Part shown: positions 17,864 through 26,379 of the stretch, one piece after another
How positions within the stretch are numbered: the stretch's first letter is position 1
Layout of the letters: every line of letters begins with the position of its first letter
From: Fidelibacterota bacterium
GTDB lineage: Bacteria; Pseudomonadota; Alphaproteobacteria; Rhodospirillales; Rhodospirillaceae
Direction: 5' to 3'
Length of the DNA stretch: 64,000 bases
Assembly (NCBI GenBank): GCA_947475895.1
Contig: CANJMF010000003.1
Coordinates: forward strand, 248,001-312,000
Position numbers and translations under genes: made by a program
Notes under the pieces: generated by a model
What the model was told of the DNA's origin: nothing
The model's input: only the letters and a program-made list of their open reading frames with translations
Databases searched by the model: none

Positions 17864-18634
17864 TTACCGCGCTTTTAGCGCAATTCGCCGCACACCCGTG
17901 TTCCCGTCCCAAGGCGCGTAAGCGTAGATATCCACCGTGTAGCTTCCGGGCTCGCTGATTTCGAGCTCGCCGTCGAATGTGCTCGGCTTGCCGGCATAGG
18001 CGAGACGCGTCGTCGGATAGGCCTTCGTGCCCTTATGAACGATGACACCAATTTCTAGTTTGTCCGCGTCCCACAATCCGCCCGGCGTGATGGGGCAGCC
18101 ACATTGCATGGTGATTTTCGCGTGAAGGGGAATTTTTTGACTCCCCCCTGCCAGCTTTACGGTCTTCGGTACGGCCGTGGTCAGGTCTATGACAAAGCCT
18201 CTGATTTCCACAACCCAAGCGTCGTCGCCGGTGACCGGCTTGCCGGGAACAACCCACTGCATGGAGGACGTCGTCACGGCATCCTCCTTCGCGTTCATCG
18301 GTCCCTTGACGGTTGCCGAGATTAAACGCGGACGATCCAGATCGAGCGTGGCGGAGAACTTCGCCGAAGTTTCATCGGATAGAGTGCCGCCGCGCGGGTG
18401 AGGGTCGGTCATGATCTTTGGCGTATTGCCTGTGGCACCCGTGGTCAGGCCGTGGGCGAGAATCTTTCCGCTTTCCACATCACGCAACGTGACGTCCGCG
18501 CCACCGGTTTCGGTGCCGATAAACTTTGCGTCCTTCGCGAGCACGCGGATCACAACCTCGGTCGGTTCGGCGAAGGCGGCCGACGTGACAAGTAGGCCGG
18601 CAACCGGAATCCAAAATAGATTGAGTGCACGCAT
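17864..18634 (-). CDS. Exported conserved protein, unidentified
   Basis: A 256-residue protein with an N-terminal signal peptide (LFWIPVAGLLVTSAAFA, cleavage after about residue 22). The mature part is beta-rich and includes DVTLRDVESGKILAHG near the start, MQCGCPITPGGLWDADKLEIGV at about 175-196 with two close cysteines (given here in two parts of one region), and SEPGSYTVDIYAYAP near the end. The domain architecture suggests immunoglobulin-like folds in the periplasm. I do not recognise the family. The gene is convergent with the kinase gene and downstream of the NHL-repeat gene in the same direction, 62 bases away. Confidence 0.6.
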   Translation of the reverse strand: MRALNLFWIPVAGLLVTSAAFAEPTEVVIRVLAKDAKFIGTETGGADVTLRDVESGKILAHGLTTGATGNTPKIMTDPHPRGGTLSDETSAKFSATLDLDRPRLISATVKGPMNAKEDAVTTSSMQWVVPGKPVTGDDAWVVEIRGFVIDLTTAVPKTVKLAGGSQKIPLHAKITMQCGCPITPGGLWDADKLEIGVIVHKGTKAYPTTRLAYAGKPSTFDGELEISEPGSYTVDIYAYAPWDGNTGVRRIALKAR

Positions 18635-18696
18635 CTTTCTTCTCCCCCCTTAAGTTTCGGCCTTCATAGTAGCACGGCTAATGCCTCGCAGCTTGC

Positions 18697-19923
18697 TCAC
18701 GGCTCCGCGTGAACGCCTTCAGTCTGGCAGCAGACCGTCACGGGTGAATAGCCTTTGAAGTTCAGCCGCACGGCGCCGAACGAATTCGGCGTTTTCCCGT
18801 CCAGACCATGCGTCACCACCTGCACAAGGTAGAGATTGCCTGCTTTGTCGACAGCACTGGTGTGACCGATCGGGTCAGCCTGACCGCCATTGCCCACCGG
18901 AATCGTGCTGAGCACTTCGAGTGTGCGCCGGTTCAGGACGTAAGTCCCTGGCGTGCCGCCGAGATACAAGAATCGCTGATCCGGCGAGAAGGCCACGAAG
19001 CGGGCTTGCAGCGGATACTTGCTGTCGAGGCCGACGAATTGCTCGGCGATGAATTTGCCCTCGGGCGTGAACACCTGCACGCGCTTGTTGCCGCGGTCGG
19101 CCAGGTAGACCAATCCGTCATTGGAAATTTTCACATCGTGCATGGGCGATTGGAATTGCTGCAGCACTTCCGAGACTTCCACCCACGGCATCTTTGCCGG
19201 CTTCGAGCGCGCCGGTCGGTCGGACAGATCGAGCGGCGGCCTGCCGTAAGCGCCCCACATGCGCTTGAACTTGCCGGTGTCGGCATCAAACACAATAACC
19301 CTGCTGTTGCCGTACCCATCGGTCACGAACAGCTCGTTGGTTTTTTCGTAGTAGTACGGAGTGGTCGCGCCGCGAAAGACTTCGGTCTTGTTGCTACCCA
19401 CAAGGCCGGGCTTGCCGACGGCCATCACGAATTTACCGGCCTTAGTAAACTTCAGCACCTGGCTATCGTTCTTCGGCTTTGTGGGGTCGTTGGCGGCGTT
19501 ATCGGCGTTGGTGGTGGAGTTGTCGTAGTTGCCGACAATCCAGACGAAGCCCTTAGAATCAATGCTCAGGCCATGTTCGTTCGCCGGCCACGTATAGCCC
19601 GGCCCACTTTGACCGCCCCAGCCCTGGATGAAATTACCGGCGGCGTCGAACTCCATCACGGCCGGCGGAACTGCGGACTTAGGCGTGTCCTTAGGCAAAT
19701 TACGCGGGCGCGTCAGAAACCAGATGTGGCCTTGCTCGTCGGGCGCCACGGCCGTGATGGCCGCGCCCGCCGTCCAAGCTACCGGCCATTTCGGCCACGC
19801 CTTATCGAGTTCGAATTGGGGAACGCCGCCTTCACCGATATGCGGCGCATCGGCGGCTACCGAAAGCCCTGGAATCATTAGCGCACAGGCGATCAGTAGG
19901 CCCAGCGATACAAGGCGCTTCAT
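18697..19923 (-). CDS. Exported NHL-repeat beta-propeller protein
   Basis: A 408-residue protein with a clear signal peptide (MKRLVSLGLLIACALMIPG, cleavage near SVAA-DA). The mature part consists of NHL/six-bladed beta-propeller repeats, such as AVAPDEQGHIWFLTRP, LSIDSKGFVWIVG, NELFVTDGYGNSRVIVFDADTG (cut here) and GLVYLADRGNKRVQVF. Similar proteins are often annotated as peptidylglycine alpha-amidating lyase-like, but no catalytic claim is made. The ATG at 19923 was chosen because GGGGAGG lies just upstream. Probably co-transcribed with the exported protein at 17864-18634. Confidence 0.75.
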   Translation of the reverse strand: MKRLVSLGLLIACALMIPGLSVAADAPHIGEGGVPQFELDKAWPKWPVAWTAGAAITAVAPDEQGHIWFLTRPRNLPKDTPKSAVPPAVMEFDAAGNFIQGWGGQSGPGYTWPANEHGLSIDSKGFVWIVGNYDNSTTNADNAANDPTKPKNDSQVLKFTKAGKFVMAVGKPGLVGSNKTEVFRGATTPYYYEKTNELFVTDGYGNSRVIVFDADTGKFKRMWGAYGRPPLDLSDRPARSKPAKMPWVEVSEVLQQFQSPMHDVKISNDGLVYLADRGNKRVQVFTPEGKFIAEQFVGLDSKYPLQARFVAFSPDQRFLYLGGTPGTYVLNRRTLEVLSTIPVGNGGQADPIGHTSAVDKAGNLYLVQVVTHGLDGKTPNSFGAVRLNFKGYSPVTVCCQTEGVHAEP

Positions 19924-20087
19924 GCAATCCTCCCCTAAAGACAGCGCGTCTAGGATACATACGCTGGCTTTCGGCCGCACCCGACATCTCTCATCGCGGG
20001 TCCACAGTTCACGACCGAAACTGCGGGGGGATCGCCTTCAATTTCAGGGAGTTGCGTCGCTTGTGTAACTGCAGGCGTCGCGAGGAT

Positions 20088-20309
20088 TTAGGCCTTCTTC
20101 ATCCCGACCGCGAGCAACACCACGCCAGCAATAAGCGCCGCGCCGGCGGCCAATTCGGGAAATGCGATGTCGTGCTTCTTGTCGGCGGTGATCTCAAGCG
20201 GACCCAAGTCCACGACCTTTTCCTTGGTCGTGAAGGGGATATGGCCGACAGCGAGGCCGACGCCGCCGAGAATGAGAAGAACGATTCCGACCAGGGCTAC
20301 GGGTTTCAT
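20088..20309 (-). CDS. Small two-helix membrane protein
   Basis: A 73-residue protein beginning MKPVALVGIVLLILGGVGLA. It has a first membrane helix at about 4-22, a short periplasmic or cytoplasmic loop containing TTKEKVVDLGPLEITADK, and a second helix at about 50-69 (ELAAGAALIAGVVLLAVG). Similar small proteins are common in proteobacteria without known function. The ATG at 20309 starts the hydrophobic segment directly; an earlier in-frame ATG at 20390 would overlap the flgE terminator and is not favoured. Confidence 0.65.
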   Translation of the reverse strand: MKPVALVGIVLLILGGVGLAVGHIPFTTKEKVVDLGPLEITADKKHDIAFPELAAGAALIAGVVLLAVGMKKA

Positions 20310-20383
20310 GGTGCGATCCTTTTGCTGAGACTGCGCCCGTGTAAACGCCTCAGAACGTAAACCGTTCCGTGTGCGCCCCCTGA

Positions 20384-20421
20384 AAAGCAAAACCCCCAGC
20401 CTTGAAATGCCGGGGGTTTGG
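20384..20421 (-). terminator. Rho-independent terminator after flgE
   Basis: On the minus strand, AAACCCCC (20412-20419) pairs with GGGGGTTT (20390-20397) across a 14-base loop, and the second arm is followed by TTTTGCTTTT. It begins 25 bases past the flgE stop. Confidence 0.8.
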
Positions 20422-20443
20422 TTCGTCTGCTTAAGGATCAGGC

Positions 20444-22306
20444 TTAGCGCTTGATCTGCAGAAGTTCGTTCAACATGTCGTCGGCGGTCGTAATGACCTT
20501 GGCGGCCGAGGAGTAAGCGCGCTGGGTCGTGATCATGCGCGTGAACTCGGTGCCGAGATCGACCGTCGAGGCTTCGAGGGTCGCGGCGTTGATTTCACCC
20601 GCACCCGCGCTGCCCGCTTCGCGAAGCGTCGGGTTACCGGAGAAGTCGGTTGCGATCCAGGCATTGCCCGACAGCGATGACAGACCGTTCGGGTTGGTGA
20701 AGCTCGCCAGCGGGATCATGAAGATCGGGCGCGTCACGCCGTTGTCGAACAGCGCGGTGACGATGCCGTCCTTGCCGATCGAGACGCCGGCGAAGTTACC
20801 GAACTTCGCGCCGTTCTGTTGCAAGTAGGTCAGCTGGAATTCACCGGAGAGCTGCGTCAAACCGTCCGGCGTATTGTAGTTGCCGAGGAAGGTCTGGATC
20901 GCCGGGCTCTTGTCGTTGCCCTGAACCATGTTTTCCGCGCCGTTGGTCCAGATCAGTTCGGTCGTGGCTTTCGGGCAAGGTGATTCGCTGGGGTTACGGC
21001 CGTAGAATTCAGCCGGTGTACCGTCACCGGCGAATTTGATCGCTGGCACGCCGCGGCTGGGAAGGCCCGTGCCGCTGACGGTTCCGGTCGGATCCCACCA
21101 AGCGATAATCGGATCGGTCACGTTGTCGCCGGTGTCGAGCGCCGGAACAACATAACCCGCCGGATCGCTCTGCGAGATCAGCTGCTTGCCCTGGGCGTCC
21201 GTGGCGGTCGCGGTGAATGTGATGTCGGTGGTGCTCGCTTGGTCGAACACGATGCCGTTTTCGCCCGAGATGCGGCGGCACCAGTTGCCCGGCGGAATGG
21301 GCGCGGCGCCGTTGATGGCAACGAACTGCGTGTCGGCCAGTCTCGCGACTTCGTCGAGAATTTGGCTGACGGTGCGCGCTGTGGTGTCGATCGTGCTTAC
21401 ACCGTCGTCCGAACCGGCGGTGTTGCTAAGGGTGATAGACACGCCATTGCTCAACGTGATTTGACCCGACATCGGCAGCTGGGCCTGATCGTTCATGTCG
21501 ATGCGGCCGGCCGAGTAATAGATTTCGCCTTTTTGCGACTTCTGCGACACCACCGCGGCTTCCGCCGGCGGTTCAATCGTGGCGCTCCATTCGTTGGCCG
21601 CTGTCTTGACGAAGTTGTAGCTGATGTTGTGCGAGGCGCCCAAGCTGTCGAAGATCAGCGCGTTGACGCGCTGCGTATCGTTGACGTTGGCCGATTCAGG
21701 AAGGTTCTCACCCATCGACAATGTGGTCGTCGGCGACGCCGTGCCGCCGATGGTCTGCAAGTTCAAGGGGCGCAGGTTCGAGTTGTCGATGACGTTGTCG
21801 TTGATGATGAGCTTGTCGCCGTTTTCGCGCGTGTAGGCCTTCATGAAAGTGTTGGTGCCGACCTGCACTTGTTTGGCGCTCAAGCTGCCGTCGTAGAAGG
21901 TGAGCGGCCAGCCCTGCATATAAGAACCTGAAACGTTCTGTAGGAAGCCCGAAGGATCGACCTTGAACGAACCCGCGCGGGTATAGGTGAACAAGTCGTT
22001 GTCACCGGCTTCGGCGACGCCGTTCGTGACGAAGAAGCCGCCACCCGAGACGCCGACGTCGGTGGACGAGGTCGTTGCTTGCAACAGGCCTTGAATGTCC
22101 ACACCTTGGCGCGGGCTCGACTGCACACCACCGGGTGAGTACTGGGTCAACGAGGTCTGCGCCGTCACCAGCGTCTTGAAATTCACCTGCGTGGCCTTGT
22201 AACCGATCGTGTTGACGTTGGTCACGTTGTCCGCGATGGCTCCCATGGCGCTCGACTGCGACTGCAAGCCTGAAACGCCTGAGAATAATGCACCGAACAG
22301 CGACAT
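20444..22306 (-). CDS. flgE: FlgE, flagellar hook protein
   Basis: FlgE polymerises into the flagellar hook. The 620-residue product has the rod/hook N-terminal motif ALFSGVSGLQSQSSAMGAIADNV followed by TNVNTIGYKA (given in parts), and the C-terminal block STVDLGTEFTRMITTQRAYS ending in ADDMLNELLQIKR. It is longer than the enterobacterial hook (about 400 residues) because of an expanded central region. Two cysteines lie in that centre (NWCRR and ESPCPK), uncommon for an axial protein. It is the last gene of fliK-flgD-flgE and is followed by a strong terminator. Confidence 0.95.
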   Translation of the reverse strand: MSLFGALFSGVSGLQSQSSAMGAIADNVTNVNTIGYKATQVNFKTLVTAQTSLTQYSPGGVQSSPRQGVDIQGLLQATTSSTDVGVSGGGFFVTNGVAEAGDNDLFTYTRAGSFKVDPSGFLQNVSGSYMQGWPLTFYDGSLSAKQVQVGTNTFMKAYTRENGDKLIINDNVIDNSNLRPLNLQTIGGTASPTTTLSMGENLPESANVNDTQRVNALIFDSLGASHNISYNFVKTAANEWSATIEPPAEAAVVSQKSQKGEIYYSAGRIDMNDQAQLPMSGQITLSNGVSITLSNTAGSDDGVSTIDTTARTVSQILDEVARLADTQFVAINGAAPIPPGNWCRRISGENGIVFDQASTTDITFTATATDAQGKQLISQSDPAGYVVPALDTGDNVTDPIIAWWDPTGTVSGTGLPSRGVPAIKFAGDGTPAEFYGRNPSESPCPKATTELIWTNGAENMVQGNDKSPAIQTFLGNYNTPDGLTQLSGEFQLTYLQQNGAKFGNFAGVSIGKDGIVTALFDNGVTRPIFMIPLASFTNPNGLSSLSGNAWIATDFSGNPTLREAGSAGAGEINAATLEASTVDLGTEFTRMITTQRAYSSAAKVITTADDMLNELLQIKR

Positions 22307-22407
22307 CTTCCGTCTCCTTACTTATAGCCCGCTTCGTATCCGCTTAGCTCTTTGGGCGATTACGACTTTTGCGCGGGTTGGTTAAATTCGTCCTAACTTC
22401 TGCTTCT

Positions 22408-23079
22408 TTACGACTTGCCGTCCGTCACACCCAGGACCGAGGTCACGGGGATGCCGATGTTGCCGATGAGAAGTGTGGTCGCGTTATTGACCGTGGTTAC
22501 GCCCGTGACCTTGCCGAAGATCGTCGTCGACGTATCGACCGACTTGCCGTCGGCGCCGAGCGCCGTGACTTCGAGGGTGTACGTGCCGTCTTTCTGCTGC
22601 ACGCCGTAGGCGTCCTTGCCGTCCCAGTTGAACTCGTGCACGCCGGAGGCGGTATTTCCGGCTTGCGAGAACACGATGTCCCCGTCCGAATTTTTGACCG
22701 CAATCGTGGTGCTCGAGGAAGCGCCCGTAAGATTGTACGAGGCCTTGAGTTGGCCGTTTTCGAGCGGCGCCTGGCTGCTGGGTCCTTCGATCGTCTTGCC
22801 GATGTAGTTGACGACGTTCGACGCAATATTCTGTTGCGTGAGGGTGAGCAAGCTGGCGAGGTTCGCGTTGATGTTGATCTGCTGTTCGACCTGCGAGAAC
22901 TGCACCAACTGGTTGGTGAATTGCGTCGAGTCCATTGGCGACAACGGATCCTGGTTCTTGAGCTGCGAGGTGAGCAGCGTCAGGAACGAATTCAAGTCCT
23001 TCGACAGCTTGGTGCTCGAGACCGCCGCTTTATCGGTGGCCGTCGCGCCGGTCGTACCTGAGATTGTTGTATCCGACAT
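22408..23079 (-). CDS. flgD: FlgD, hook-cap protein
   Basis: FlgD caps the growing hook and is needed for FlgE assembly. The 223-residue protein carries the conserved N-terminal block LNSFLTLLTSQLKNQDPLSP and MDSTQFTNQLVQFSQVEQQI at about 28-68. FlgD Tudor/FnIII-like domains occupy the C-terminal half (VHEFNWDGKDAYG around 140-152). It starts 21 bases after fliK ends and precedes flgE by 101 bases. Confidence 0.95.
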   Translation of the reverse strand: MSDTTISGTTGATATDKAAVSSTKLSKDLNSFLTLLTSQLKNQDPLSPMDSTQFTNQLVQFSQVEQQININANLASLLTLTQQNIASNVVNYIGKTIEGPSSQAPLENGQLKASYNLTGASSSTTIAVKNSDGDIVFSQAGNTASGVHEFNWDGKDAYGVQQKDGTYTLEVTALGADGKSVDTSTTIFGKVTGVTTVNNATTLLIGNIGIPVTSVLGVTDGKS

Positions 23080-23100
23080 GGTCGTTTCCTTGCCGTTCCT

Positions 23101-24807
23101 TTAAGCGAACGTGTCTATGCCGCCGCGCTGACGCGCTGCTTCGGCATAATCGAATGTGGGTGCGTAGTAATCGTCTTCGGCCACGTCGCCGTCATCGTTC
23201 TGCGATGAACCTTGCGCCGCGTTCTGGCCGTTCTGACCGTCGTTCGTGCGCGAACCGCTATCTTCGCGCAGGCTAAAGTGCAGGTTGTTGGCGTCCGTGC
23301 GCAGGCCCGCGTCGTTTAGCGCGCGCTCGAGCGAGTGGGAGTCGCTTTTCAACAGCGCCAACGTTTCGGCGTTGTCGGCCATCACGGTGACACGCACCTT
23401 GTGGTCTTCCGACATTTCCAGCTTCACGTCGATGCGGCCCAGTTCTAAGGGCTTCAACTGAATGGTGACGCGATCTAAGCCCGCTTTTGAAGCGCGCGTG
23501 ATGTTCACCTTAATTTGGTCGATCACGTCTTGCGATGTGACGGTGGGGCGTTCTTGCGCCGTGGACGCGGCCGACTGCGTCGATGTTGTCGCATTCGGGG
23601 CATTTGTGTTGCTGTTGCTGAACGACGCAAAGTCGGCGCCGGCGTTGGTCTGGCCGCCGCTGGTGCTTTGACTCGTCGCGGCTACTGCCGGCACGGCGTC
23701 GGCGCGGGTGGACGTCGCGCTAGAGGTCCCCTGCTGAGACGGCTGTGCTTGGGGAGGCGCAACGTTGAGAGAGGGGAGGACGGGCGCCGTGACCTGCTCA
23801 GCAGAGGTTTTTGTGACCAGCGCATTGGTCGCGTCGGCTTGGCCGGCTTGACCATTGGCGGTCGATTCCGCGTTGCCGGCCGTGTAGCCGGTATAAATGT
23901 TGTACGAGCTGGGCTCGGCCAGCGCCTTGGCCGCAACTTGCGGACCGGCGACCTTCACCTGAACCTGAATTTTGTCGTCGCTCGCCAATGTGCTGGCCAA
24001 AGCCTTGCTTTGTTCCTGTGCGGCGGCCGAGCGCGCCTGATGACGTTCGGTCGCGCGCGTATTCGTTTTGTCGGCGGCGTCCTGATTTACGACCGGCGCT
24101 TCGGTGACTTCTTCCGTGGCGGTTTCGACCGCGGCATTGGTGGCAACCGCTTTTTGCACGGTCTGTGCGACTTCGGCGACTTTCGGCGCGTCGACGACAG
24201 CTTCCGTCGGCGCCGTTTCCGTTGCGGCCTTCGCGGCAACAGTCGTGTTCGTCAGCACTTGCGCGGTCGGATCGACGGCAACTTCGGCGGTTTGCGCGGC
24301 AACTTGCTCGACTGGCGTCGTATCGATGGCGGCGGCAGCGGCTTGTGCTGCAGCGGCGGCATCAGCGGCCTGCGATTGATCGGCGGTGTCGGCGGCTTGT
24401 GCTGCAGCGGCGGCATCAGCGGCCTGCGATTGATCGGCGGTGTCGGCGGTGTCGGCGGCATCGGCGTCGTCGCTCGCGGCGGCGCTCTTGTCGTCGGCGT
24501 CGTCGTTTTTCTTCGACTTCGCGGCTTTCGGCTTTTCTTCGGTCTTCTTGTCTGTGTCTTTCGCGCGCGCCGGGGCGTCTGCGGGTTCTTCCGCGCGCGC
24601 CAGCTTGGCAGCGTCGTCGTTGACGACAAATTTGCTCGCGAGGCTGTTCAGATCGCCGAAGCTTGCCGAGAAGCGCGTTCCCATAGCCTGCAGGAGTGCC
24701 GAGAAGGCATTCGCTGAGGTCGCCGCGGGATCGCTCGCGCCCGTCGTTGCTCCGACGTTCGCACCGGTCTTCTTCGTCGCGTGATTGATCGCCTGAATGC
24801 TGTCCAT
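23101..24807 (-). CDS. fliK: FliK, hook-length control protein
   Basis: FliK measures the hook and switches export specificity. The 568-residue protein has a long Ala/Thr/Asp-rich N-terminal region (to about 400) of low complexity. The conserved C-terminal Flg_hook domain contains LKPLELGRIDVKLEMSED and VTVMADNAETLALLKSD. A perfect tandem duplication of 18 residues lies in the N-terminal half. The ATG at 24807 (MDSIQAINH) has GGAG upstream. A -24/-12 promoter ends about 73 bases before it. Confidence 0.9.
   Translation of the reverse strand: MDSIQAINHATKKTGANVGATTGASDPAATSANAFSALLQAMGTRFSASFGDLNSLASKFVVNDDAAKLARAEEPADAPARAKDTDKKTEEKPKAAKSKKNDDADDKSAAASDDADAADTADTADQSQAADAAAAAQAADTADQSQAADAAAAAQAAAAAIDTTPVEQVAAQTAEVAVDPTAQVLTNTTVAAKAATETAPTEAVVDAPKVAEVAQTVQKAVATNAAVETATEEVTEAPVVNQDAADKTNTRATERHQARSAAAQEQSKALASTLASDDKIQVQVKVAGPQVAAKALAEPSSYNIYTGYTAGNAESTANGQAGQADATNALVTKTSAEQVTAPVLPSLNVAPPQAQPSQQGTSSATSTRADAVPAVAATSQSTSGGQTNAGADFASFSNSNTNAPNATTSTQSAASTAQERPTVTSQDVIDQIKVNITRASKAGLDRVTIQLKPLELGRIDVKLEMSEDHKVRVTVMADNAETLALLKSDSHSLERALNDAGLRTDANNLHFSLREDSGSRTNDGQNGQNAAQGSSQNDDGDVAEDDYYAPTFDYAEAARQRGGIDTFA
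24341..24448. repeat. 54-bp tandem duplication within fliK
   Basis: Two consecutive copies with a 54-base period encode an 18-residue unit rich in Ala, Asp and Gln (QAADTADQSQAADAAAAA). It keeps the reading frame. Length change here would alter the FliK ruler region. Confidence 0.9.
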
Positions 24808-24879
24808 CGCTCGCTCCGTGTTTTGACCCGCGGCCCGGACGTATTTCGGGCGACAGGCGTATAAATCCACGGGAAGCTT

Positions 24880-24895
24880 TGCAACCGGCGGGCCA
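24880..24895 (-). promoter_or_regulatory. Sigma-54 promoter of fliK-flgD-flgE
   Basis: On the minus strand TGGCCCG-CCGG-TTGCA matches the -24/-12 consensus TGGCACG-N4-TTGCA with one change and the correct 12-base GG to GC distance. Transcription would start about 60 bases before fliK. A perfect ftr-like palindrome lies about 105-125 bases upstream. Confidence 0.75.
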
Positions 24896-25000
24896 ACTCG
24901 TGCCGGAAAACTAAGCCACTGTTATTATTGTCAAATTTTTAGATCAGGGCGCGGGGTTAAGGCTCTCGGCCGGCCCGCGGGGCAAAAGATTCCGCCGCTC

Positions 25001-25021
25001 GCCCGGCAATTGTTGCCGGGC
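25001..25021. promoter_or_regulatory. ftr-like perfect palindrome upstream of fliK promoter
   Basis: Arms GCCCGGCAA and TTGCCGGGC are separated by TTG. This is the best copy of the element also seen near flhA, fliF and flgI. It may bind FlbD as an enhancer for the promoter at 24880-24895. It also lies 11 bases past the stop of the gene at 25032, so a terminator hairpin is possible, but no T-run follows it on the minus strand. Confidence 0.6.
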
Positions 25022-25031
25022 TCAAACGCCA

Positions 25032-26252
25032 TCAGGCGATGAGATTGAGGGATACCTGAGTGAAGGGATCGTCCACGAAGCCGGAGAAGGCCTGCAGATA
25101 ATTGCTCTGCACGCTTTGCAGGTTCTGCAAGTTGGCCTGCATGGAGTGATATTCCTGCGCCGCTTTGATTTGCGAATCTTGAATTTGCTTCTGCTGATCG
25201 GATCTGACCTTCAAGGTCTGCTGAGTCAATTCCTGCAGGGCCGTATCGATATGTTTTTGATCGGTCGATGTCTGCACAGCCGTCGTTTGCAGCGTGGCAC
25301 TGGCAGATACGAGATCGACTTCCGTGCGGCCGATGTCGTCCCGCGCGCGCTTGCGGTCGGCAGGCGTCGCGAGGCCGTTGTAGAACCATGACTGCATAAG
25401 ACTGACGCCGGCCCGCTTCAGCGTGCCCGTCACTGTAATCGGGCCGTCTTCAGGCACGATTGTGATTTCTAACGTAATGCGGCCGGTGCTCTGATTGTAG
25501 CTGAGCAGCTTCATGCCGTTGCGGGTCGACGTGGCTTTGTCGATCTCCTGACCGTCATCGGTCGTGTATTTTTGCGCCGGGCCCTGCAGGCCTTTGCGGG
25601 CGGTCAAAATATCCGTGCTGAGATCGGGTTGCCACACCGTGCCGTCGTCGGCTTCGATGCGGTAAGCGTTGCCGATATACGTTCCGGTCAAGGTCGTCGA
25701 GCCGGCCCCGAGATTGTTGCGGTATTCGATCTGATTGGGCGAGTAATCGACCGGATTGATATTGCCGATCAGGTTGGACGCCGGCCCCGAACTATCGGCC
25801 TCGATGTTGATGGAATTAACCTGGCTATCGAACGTCGACCGCCAGAAATCGTCGTCTTCACCTTGCACACCGATGTTGGCAACGGTCGAACGCATGTTGA
25901 GCAGGGTGTTGTTGACGCGCGCGATGGCTTCTTGGCCGTTTGTCACCGCGATCTGCGCGTTGTTCGCTTGCGCCTTTACCGAAATCCAGCGGTTGTTCTG
26001 GGTGTCGATGGCGTCGTTGCGCTGTTTGGCAACGTCTTGAATCTGTTTTTGAATGGTTTCAAGGCGGCTTTCAGCCGTGGCCCTGATTTGGGTCATCAAT
26101 GAATTGGTGGTGGAGCCGATATTGCCGAACAGCGCGCCAGCGCCGTCATCGGCCGAGTTCAAGATCCCGGCAGCACCCGTCGTCCCCGCGCTGGTGCCTA
26201 AGAGGCCCGCGCCGCTGACGGTAATCGGAAGTGATCCGAGAATGCCGACCAT
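25032..26252 (-). CDS. Coiled-coil protein of the flagellar cluster, unidentified
   Basis: A 406-residue protein without signal peptide or membrane segment. Both ends are heptad-rich helices: about 45-120 (SLMTQIRATAESRLETIQKQ, IQDVAKQRNDAI) and about 305-395 (VDLVSASATLQTTAVQTSTD, LQELTQQTLKVRSDQQKQIQ). They flank a central beta-rich region (about 150-300) containing GAGSTTLTGTYIGNAYRIEA. This helix-beta-helix layout resembles flagellar axial proteins such as FlgL and FlgK, but no family signature was recognised. It lies directly upstream of the fliK regulatory region in the same direction. Confident as a gene; function inferred only from context. Confidence 0.7.
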   Translation of the reverse strand: MVGILGSLPITVSGAGLLGTSAGTTGAAGILNSADDGAGALFGNIGSTTNSLMTQIRATAESRLETIQKQIQDVAKQRNDAIDTQNNRWISVKAQANNAQIAVTNGQEAIARVNNTLLNMRSTVANIGVQGEDDDFWRSTFDSQVNSINIEADSSGPASNLIGNINPVDYSPNQIEYRNNLGAGSTTLTGTYIGNAYRIEADDGTVWQPDLSTDILTARKGLQGPAQKYTTDDGQEIDKATSTRNGMKLLSYNQSTGRITLEITIVPEDGPITVTGTLKRAGVSLMQSWFYNGLATPADRKRARDDIGRTEVDLVSASATLQTTAVQTSTDQKHIDTALQELTQQTLKVRSDQQKQIQDSQIKAAQEYHSMQANLQNLQSVQSNYLQAFSGFVDDPFTQVSLNLIA

Positions 26253-26379
26253 TTAACTCACGTCTCCTTGGGGTTTCACCCCGTATTCGCGGAAAGCCAA
26301 TCCGGCTCCACGCGCCTCCCTTGGCCGCCTGGAAGCGGTTAAAGTTTAGCACGCTTACAAAGCGCTTCCAACATACGGT

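Noticed and set aside
23515-24717. A 400-residue plus-strand open frame rich in Gly and Arg
   Set aside because: It is the complement of the Ala-rich low-complexity part of fliK and is composed of codon-mirror residues.
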